Assembly (NCBI GenBank): GCA_016234985.1 | Contig: JACRNK010000134.1 | Span: forward strand, 1-10,182 | Direction of reading: 5' to 3' | From: Deltaproteobacteria bacterium | GTDB taxonomy: Bacteria > Desulfobacterota > GWC2-55-46 > UBA9637 | Length of the DNA: 10,182 bases | Shown: positions 5,875 through 10,182 of the stretch, piece by piece | How positions within the stretch are numbered: the stretch's first letter is position 1 | Layout of the letters: every line of letters starts with the position of its first letter | Position numbers and translations under genes: made by a program | The notes under the pieces: model-generated | Databases searched by the model: none | The model's input: the letters and a program-made list of their open reading frames with translations, nothing else | Told to the model about the DNA's origin: nothing

Positions 5875-6612
5875 ATGACAAAAAAAGGCGTTGTCTGGAA
5901 AACCGAATCGCTCGTGCAGACCTTTCTTCAAGGAGTTCGCGGAGGCATCCCTTTTGCCGCAGAACAGATTAACATCATGCTGAGACTCGTGGCAGCAAGA
6001 GGCATCCCGGTTGAACGTTTTCTGGATTTGGGCTGCGGCAACGGCATACTTTCGCAGGCAATTCTGGCGCATTATCCTCAGGCAAAAGGCATCCTTGTAG
6101 ATTTTTCAGAACCTATGCTGAAAGAGGCAAAAAATCAGTTGAGCGGCGACGCTTCCAGTTTGCAGTTTGCTCTTGTGGATTTCGGCGCGCCGGAATGGGT
6201 TAACTCCGTAACATCCAAAACTCCGTTTGATGTTATTGTATCCGGCCTGGCCATTCATCATCAGCCGGATACGCGCAAGAAGGAATTATACGCGGAGATA
6301 TTCAACCTTCTGAAGCCGGGCGGCCTGTTTATCAATATGGAGCATGTTGCTTCGCATACAGATTGGATAGAATCCGTATGGGATAATTTTTTTATAGATT
6401 CTTTGTATGATTTTCATGAAAGAAAGAGAGTTAAAAAGAGCCGCGAGCAGATATCTGAAGAATTTGCGCATCGTCAGGATAAAGAGGCGAATATTCTTGC
6501 CCCGGTTGAATTGCAATGCGAATGGCTTTGTGAGATTGGATTTAAAGATGTGGATTGCTACTTTAAGGTATTTGAATTTGCTGTATTCGGAGGCCGCAGG
6601 CCAAAAAGTTAA
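5875..6612 (+). CDS. Class I SAM-dependent methyltransferase
   Basis: Cytoplasmic protein of 245 residues with a Rossmann-type methyltransferase core. Motif I is FLDLGCGNG (49-57), the SAM-binding glycine loop; ILVDFSEPML (73-82) supplies the acidic residue that binds the ribose; FDVIVSGLAIHH (118-129) is motif IV-like; LLKPGGLFIN (145-154) is the motif before the late strands. The substrate is not evident: the region after 160 (EHVASHTDW onwards) has no signature I recognise, so a small molecule is as likely as a macromolecule. ATG 5875 is chosen over an in-frame TTG at 5830, because AGGAG lies eight bases upstream and similarity starts after it. The flavoprotein gene follows 15 bp downstream, suggesting co-transcription. 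No clear promoter was seen in the repeat-filled DNA upstream. Confidence 0.88.
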   Translation: MTKKGVVWKTESLVQTFLQGVRGGIPFAAEQINIMLRLVAARGIPVERFLDLGCGNGILSQAILAHYPQAKGILVDFSEPMLKEAKNQLSGDASSLQFALVDFGAPEWVNSVTSKTPFDVIVSGLAIHHQPDTRKKELYAEIFNLLKPGGLFINMEHVASHTDWIESVWDNFFIDSLYDFHERKRVKKSREQISEEFAHRQDKEANILAPVELQCEWLCEIGFKDVDCYFKVFEFAVFGGRRPKS

Positions 6613-6627
6613 CAGAAGGGAGGCTCT

Positions 6628-7158
6628 ATGGCAGAAACTTTTTTAGAATTAGACAAAAGGCTCGTAAATTTTATCAAGGCTCAAAAAATATTTTTTGTTG
6701 CCACTGCGCCGGATGACCTTAAAAATGAATATGTAAATCTCTCTCCTAAGGGGTATGACACGTTGATGGTTTTGGATAATAAGACCGTTGTGTATGCCGA
6801 TTACCCCGGAAGCGGTAACGAGACAGCAACTCATCTCCGGCAAAATGGAAGTTTGACCATGATGTTTGCAAGCTTTGACAAGATGCCGATGATTCTCCGT
6901 CTTTACGGCAGAGGAGAGGCTGTAGCCTTAGACAGCTCGTTAGGCGAAGAATTGAAAGAGAAGATGAGAGATAAGATTTCTCCCTATGTCCGTCAGTTGA
7001 TACTCCTACACATAGAAAAGGTAAAGACAAGCTGCGGCTACGGCGTGCCTTTGTATCAATATGCCGGCGACAGAGAAAACCTTATTGACTGGTGCAAAAA
7101 GGCAAGCATTACGGGTAAAATTAAAAAGTATATGGGATTCCTATGGAAAGGATTGTAA
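6628..7158 (+). CDS. Pyridoxamine 5'-phosphate oxidase-like FMN-binding protein
   Basis: A 176-residue cytoplasmic protein of the split-barrel flavin-binding fold. The N-terminal strand pair FFVATAP...VNLSPKG (22-42), the YADYPGSGNETATHL stretch (56-70), LRLYGRGEAV (90-99) and the KTSCGYGVPLY segment (132-142) are typical of the small pyridoxamine-phosphate-oxidase-related family. That family binds FMN or F420 and is mostly of unknown substrate; it is not the true PdxH of vitamin B6 synthesis, which is longer. The start has a strong AAGGGAGG site. It lies 15 bp after the methyltransferase and nine bp before mutS2, so all three may share one transcript. Confidence 0.85.
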   Translation: MAETFLELDKRLVNFIKAQKIFFVATAPDDLKNEYVNLSPKGYDTLMVLDNKTVVYADYPGSGNETATHLRQNGSLTMMFASFDKMPMILRLYGRGEAVALDSSLGEELKEKMRDKISPYVRQLILLHIEKVKTSCGYGVPLYQYAGDRENLIDWCKKASITGKIKKYMGFLWKGL

Positions 7159-7167
7159 ATATACGCC

Positions 7168-8619
7168 ATGATTCCCCAAAATTCTCTTGACCTGCTTGAA
7201 TTCAATAAACTCCTTGAGATAATCGCTCAGCGCGCAAAGAGCGACGCCTCACGAAATGCCATTCTCTCCATTAAGCCTCTTTTCAGCAGGGATGAGATTC
7301 AAAGGCGGTTCTCCTTAATAGGAGAGATACGGAGGATGTCTCAGGATGACAGGCCGCTCTCTATCCTGCCTTTTAACGATATTGCCCCTGTCTTGCAAAA
7401 AGTCCGTCCCGAAGATGCCATGCTTGAGCCTTCTGAGCTGGTATGGCTGATGGATTTTTTCATGGCTGGCCGTGAGGCAGCATTGCAGATTAGGGGGAAT
7501 GCCACGCTTGCTGTCCTTAATGAACTCATATCAAATTTAACCGGCAAGCCGGAGCTCTTGCGCATTCTGAATAATTCCATTGACCGGGACGGAAATATCC
7601 TTGACAGCGCATCGCCGGGGCTGGCGGAACTGAGGGCAGAGAAAAGGAGGCTTGAGAACAAGTTAAGAAAAAGGCTTGAAGAGATTACAAGGGATGAAAA
7701 CATTTCCGTGTTTTTACAGGACGATTTTATCACCCAAAGGTCGGGGAGATGGGTGATTCCTGTTAGAATGGATTCCAAGGGGCAGGTGCCGGGCGTTGTG
7801 CATGATGTGTCAAGGACAGGCGAGACCGCATTTGTAGAGCCTATCGCTGTTATAGGCCTTTCCAATGAATATGAAAATATTGTTGCCGGGGAAAAGGCCG
7901 AGGTGATGAGGATTCTGAGGGAGCTGGCATCTCGTGTAAGGGAAATAACAGATGAGATTGAAGGGGAATTCAGAACCCTTGTCTTCCTTGACCTCCTTAA
8001 TAGCATTGCCGTAGTTGCGGAAGAATTCCATATGCAGATGCCTGAGATTAACGAGCAGAATGTCTTGCGTCTGGTAAATGCGAAACATCCACTGTTATTG
8101 TATTCCACTGCCCGGAAGAATAAGGCCAAAGAGATTATCCCGATAGATGTCAATCTGGGATGGGATAAAACGGTTATGGTGATAACAGGCCCGAATGCAG
8201 GAGGCAAGACCGTTGCCATAAAGACCATCGGCCTCTTATCGGTTATGGCAGTGTCAGGCATACCTGTGCCGGCAGACAGTTCAACCACCATTCCGCTTTT
8301 TCATAATCTCCTTGTTGATATAGGCGACAGGCAGTCTATTGCGGATAATCTTTCCACATTCACAGCCCATCTTGCGAATATGATGGAATTTCTCAGCAAG
8401 GCGGATTCCAAAACCCTTGTGCTTATAGATGAAATGGGCACAGGGACTGACCCTGAGGAAGGGGCTGCCCTTGCCTGCGCAATTCTCAAGGAACTCAAGG
8501 AAAAGGATTCCATAATTTTTGCCACAACGCATCTTACGGATATAAAGGTGTTTGCCCATAAGCAAGATGGTGTTTGCCCACAAGCAAGACAGGACGCTCA
8601 ATGCATCTATGGAATTTGA
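7168..8619 (+). CDS. mutS2: MutS2, N-terminal part (core and ATPase), frameshifted at 8547-8590
   Basis: First part of MutS2, a dimeric ABC-type ATPase implicated in suppressing recombination and, in Bacillus, in handling collided ribosomes. The 483-codon frame covers the MutS2 core and lever helices (about 1-320), Walker A GPNAGGKT (341-348), the signature region near DNLSTFTAHLANM, Walker B LVLIDEMGTGTDP with D421-E422, and the switch ATTH. True sequence ends at VFAHKQD; the last 17 or so residues before the stop at 8619 are out-of-frame noise caused by a 22-bp duplication. Removing 22 bp gives one frame of 788 residues, the usual MutS2 size. No good ribosome binding site precedes ATG 7168; its translation may be coupled to the flavoprotein gene ending nine bases earlier. 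Confidence 0.9.
   Translation: MIPQNSLDLLEFNKLLEIIAQRAKSDASRNAILSIKPLFSRDEIQRRFSLIGEIRRMSQDDRPLSILPFNDIAPVLQKVRPEDAMLEPSELVWLMDFFMAGREAALQIRGNATLAVLNELISNLTGKPELLRILNNSIDRDGNILDSASPGLAELRAEKRRLENKLRKRLEEITRDENISVFLQDDFITQRSGRWVIPVRMDSKGQVPGVVHDVSRTGETAFVEPIAVIGLSNEYENIVAGEKAEVMRILRELASRVREITDEIEGEFRTLVFLDLLNSIAVVAEEFHMQMPEINEQNVLRLVNAKHPLLLYSTARKNKAKEIIPIDVNLGWDKTVMVITGPNAGGKTVAIKTIGLLSVMAVSGIPVPADSSTTIPLFHNLLVDIGDRQSIADNLSTFTAHLANMMEFLSKADSKTLVLIDEMGTGTDPEEGAALACAILKELKEKDSIIFATTHLTDIKVFAHKQDGVCPQARQDAQCIYGI
8547..8590 (+). repeat. 22-bp imperfect tandem duplication that frameshifts mutS2
   Basis: Copy 1 (8547-8568) and copy 2 (8569-8590) both begin GGTGTTTGCCCA and both encode VFAHKQD in their own frame. 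They differ at two positions only, CAT/CAC for His and GAT/GAC for Asp, both third-base C/T changes. Because 22 is not a multiple of three, the reading frame shifts; deleting either copy restores one continuous MutS2 frame. Confidence 0.95.
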
Positions 8620-9556
8620 CCCAAACACACATGCGCCTCTTTACAGGTTAAGAACCGGAGAGCCTGGGCAGTCCTTTGCCATTGAGACGGCAAAGAGATA
8701 TGGATTACCGGAAGGCCTTATACAATCCGCAAAGGAGATGCTCGGCAAAAGAAAGGCTGACCTTGAAAGCCTCATCCAGAGCCTTGATCAAAAGAGAAGG
8801 GAATATGAAGATGCCCTTGAAGAGGTTATGAGGCAAAAAGCGGAATTCAAGGCAAAAGAAGAACAGGCAGAGAAATTGCGGAGTGATGCAGAATTCCGCA
8901 GAAAAGAAACGCTTGCGAATGCTTATAAAGAGGCGTCTGAGATTGTCTCTGATATAAAAAGACAGATGCAGGGCATTTTTGAGGAGATAAAAAAGAGCAG
9001 TAAAGATAAGGCCAAAGATTTGCTCAAAGAGGTTGTATCCGCGCAGGAGCAGATTATTGAAAATATAAGGCAATATGAAGCGATTGAAACTGAGCCTCTT
9101 TCCATAGATGAACTCAAACAAGGGGATGTTGTGTTTGTAAAATCTGTCGGTTATGATGCAACTATCGTAAAAATTCTTAAAAAGAAAAATCGTCTAAAGG
9201 TAAAGGCAGGCAACATGGAGATGGAAGTCTCTTTGTCTGATGTGGGAGTGAAGAAAGGCAAAATCGTAGAGGCGCAGAAACGGGATATTAAGCCTGATAT
9301 GCCGGAGTCATCGCTTGCATCTAATATAAACCTCATAGGCATGAGGGTTGATGAGGCGCTCTCAAAACTTGAGCAGTTTTTGAATGACGCAACACTTGCC
9401 GGACTTTCTGAAGTTGTCATAATTCACGGGGTTGGCATGGGCATCCTTGCAAAGGCTGTGCAGGAGCATCTATCAGAACATCCGTTGGTGAAAAGCTATA
9501 GAACGGGGGAGCAATCAGAAGGCGGGGGAGGGGTTAAGGTGGTTACATTAAAGTGA
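8567..9556 (+). CDS. mutS2: MutS2, C-terminal part (coiled coil and Smr domain)
   Basis: Second part of the same gene in a shifted frame. From copy 2 of the duplication it continues DRTLNASMEFDPNTHAPLYR, the standard MutS2 sequence after the ATPase, then GLPEGLIQSAKEMLG, a long charged coiled coil (about 8750-9060), a KOW/SH3-like strand region (9120-9270) and a C-terminal Smr domain (about 9316-9553) with HGVGMG and GEQSEGGGG motifs. The Smr domain binds nucleic acid or the ribosome and in some homologues is a nuclease. The LDLRG motif linked to that nuclease activity reads INLIG here. ATG 8567 lies at the duplication and has no ribosome binding site, so independent translation is doubtful; if the frameshift is real this half would be lost. 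End to end the repaired protein would be 788 residues. Confidence 0.88.
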   Translation: MVFAHKQDRTLNASMEFDPNTHAPLYRLRTGEPGQSFAIETAKRYGLPEGLIQSAKEMLGKRKADLESLIQSLDQKRREYEDALEEVMRQKAEFKAKEEQAEKLRSDAEFRRKETLANAYKEASEIVSDIKRQMQGIFEEIKKSSKDKAKDLLKEVVSAQEQIIENIRQYEAIETEPLSIDELKQGDVVFVKSVGYDATIVKILKKKNRLKVKAGNMEMEVSLSDVGVKKGKIVEAQKRDIKPDMPESSLASNINLIGMRVDEALSKLEQFLNDATLAGLSEVVIIHGVGMGILAKAVQEHLSEHPLVKSYRTGEQSEGGGGVKVVTLK

Positions 9557-9587
9557 TTACACAGATTATAAAAGCGATTACACCGAT
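9555..9587 (+). repeat. Short direct repeat after mutS2
   Basis: GATTACACAGAT (9555-9566) and GATTACACCGAT (9576-9587) are 12-bp copies, one base different, with start points 21 bp apart. They overlap the mutS2 stop codon and fill most of the 49-bp gap before the GGQ gene. Similar GATTACAC-type repeats occur in other genomes; no function is evident. Confidence 0.55.
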
Positions 9588-9605
9588 GAGGGATAGGTAC
9601 AAACC

Positions 9606-9980
9606 ATGTCAACTTTTGCAGTAAGTGAAGAAAAAAATAAATGGCTCAAAGAGAAGATGGAATCCCTTAATATCCGCGAAGAGGATATTCTGGAAAAATT
9701 TATCCGTTCCTCCGGCAAGGGAGGCCAGAAGGTCAATAAGACTTCAACCTGCGTTTATATAAAGCACATACCGACAGGCATAGAAGTCAAGTGCATGAAA
9801 GACAGAAGCCAATCTATCAACCGCTTCCTTGCAAGGCGCGAGTTGGTTGAACGGATTGAAAGGCTTTCAGGAAAACTTACTAATGAAGACATAAAAAGGC
9901 TTAAAACAAAAAAACAAAAGCAAAAGAGACAAAAGAGGGCGGTGTTGAAGTATAAAACTGCAATTAAAAGTAAAACCTAA
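9606..9980 (+). CDS. Small GGQ-domain release-factor-like protein
   Basis: A 124-residue protein made of a class I release-factor GGQ domain alone. SSGKGGQKVNKTSTCV (35-50) contains the GGQ tripeptide (39-41), whose Gln backbone positions water to hydrolyse peptidyl-tRNA in the ribosomal peptidyl transferase centre; HIPTGIEVKC and RSQSINRFLARREL (about 54-80) are the other family blocks. The codon-recognition domains of RF1 and RF2 are absent. The C-terminus (97-124) is a Lys/Arg-rich tail, as in ArfB (YaeJ) and mitochondrial mtRF-R (C12orf65), where it contacts rRNA. Overall the blocks look closer to the mtRF-R type than to ArfB, by eye only. A codon-independent rescue hydrolase is the likely role. 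It starts 49 bp after mutS2, with a weak GGGATAGG site upstream. Confidence 0.88.
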   Translation: MSTFAVSEEKNKWLKEKMESLNIREEDILEKFIRSSGKGGQKVNKTSTCVYIKHIPTGIEVKCMKDRSQSINRFLARRELVERIERLSGKLTNEDIKRLKTKKQKQKRQKRAVLKYKTAIKSKT

Positions 9981-10040
9981 TGGCTTTTATTCCTTGCTTC
10001 CGCTAAACTTAACATATCCCTTTGTCATAAGAGGGTAAAG

Positions 10041-10182
10041 ATGTTCTGGCTTGCGATAAAAACGCTTTTTCATGAAAAAGGGCGGCTCTTCATAACCCTG
10101 ATGGGGATTACATTTTCCACCATCCTTACCATTATCCAGATTGCCATGTATCTTGGCGCCATGGGAAACGCCACAGCCATAA
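10041..10182 (+). CDS. FtsX-like ABC transporter permease, N-terminal fragment
   Basis: 47 codons are visible before the right edge. The sequence MFWLAIKTLFHEKGRL followed by a hydrophobic segment (about residues 17-39, with TLMGITFSTILTI) and YLGAMGNATAI is the typical opening of MacB/DevC-type ABC permeases, in which a short cytoplasmic helix precedes the first membrane span and a large extracytoplasmic domain follows. Such permeases usually pair with an ATPase and a membrane-fusion protein, expected further right. GAGGG lies about seven bases before the ATG. The 60-bp gap after the GGQ gene has neither a clear terminator nor a clear promoter. Confidence 0.7.
   Translation, partial: MFWLAIKTLFHEKGRLFITLMGITFSTILTIIQIAMYLGAMGNATAI

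Noticed and set aside
7341..8291. 316-codon minus-strand open frame inside mutS2.
   Set aside because: Serine-rich shadow of a clearly conserved MutS2 frame; no start signal and no recognisable domain.
8547..8590. Programmed ribosomal frameshift in mutS2.
   Set aside because: There is no slippery heptamer or downstream pseudoknot; the frame change is fully explained by a 22-bp duplication.

Overview
The window is a piece of a bacterial chromosome of moderate GC content, probably a metagenome-derived anaerobe of the Nitrospirota or Desulfobacterota type. That placement is only an impression from gene content, codon use and the kinds of short palindromic repeats present; no rRNA or other marker gene settles it. 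There is no prophage, CRISPR array, tRNA or intact insertion sequence. What stands out is that at least four different short palindromic repeat elements have landed in 10 kb: in a 5' UTR, inside a GAF domain, between an attenuator and its gene, and across a tautomerase gene.

Layout. Positions 1-1178 (minus) hold most of an NAD(P)-dependent aldehyde dehydrogenase that runs off the left edge; it has its own promoter and a palindromic repeat in its leader. Positions 1357-4113 (minus) hold a 918-residue orphan response regulator, REC-PAS-PAS-GAF-GAF-HD-GYP, a likely c-di-GMP phosphodiesterase. The 489-bp divergent region 4114-4602 carries a promoter for each direction. On the plus strand it also holds a mutually exclusive hairpin attenuator with a short tryptophan-containing reading frame, followed by a 126-bp palindromic repeat. 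Then, all on the plus strand, come an EamA/DMT transporter (4603-5490), a broken 4-oxalocrotonate tautomerase-like gene filled with repeat DNA (5494-5780), a class I SAM methyltransferase (5875-6612), an FMN-binding pyridoxamine-phosphate-oxidase-like protein (6628-7158), mutS2 split by a 22-bp duplication (7168-9556), a small GGQ release-factor-like protein (9606-9980) and the start of an FtsX-like ABC permease (10041 to the right edge).

How the genes may work together. The two minus-strand genes have separate promoters. On the plus strand the transporter looks attenuated in response to an amino acid, possibly tryptophan. The methyltransferase, flavoprotein, mutS2 and GGQ genes are closely spaced (gaps of 15, 9 and 49 bp) and could form one transcript. 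The mutS2/GGQ pair is notable because MutS2 homologues are known to act on collided ribosomes, and small GGQ proteins release peptides from stalled or split ribosomes. The mutS2 frameshift lies at a near-identical duplication whose two copies differ only at synonymous C/T positions, so an assembly join between strain variants is at least as likely as a true pseudogene.
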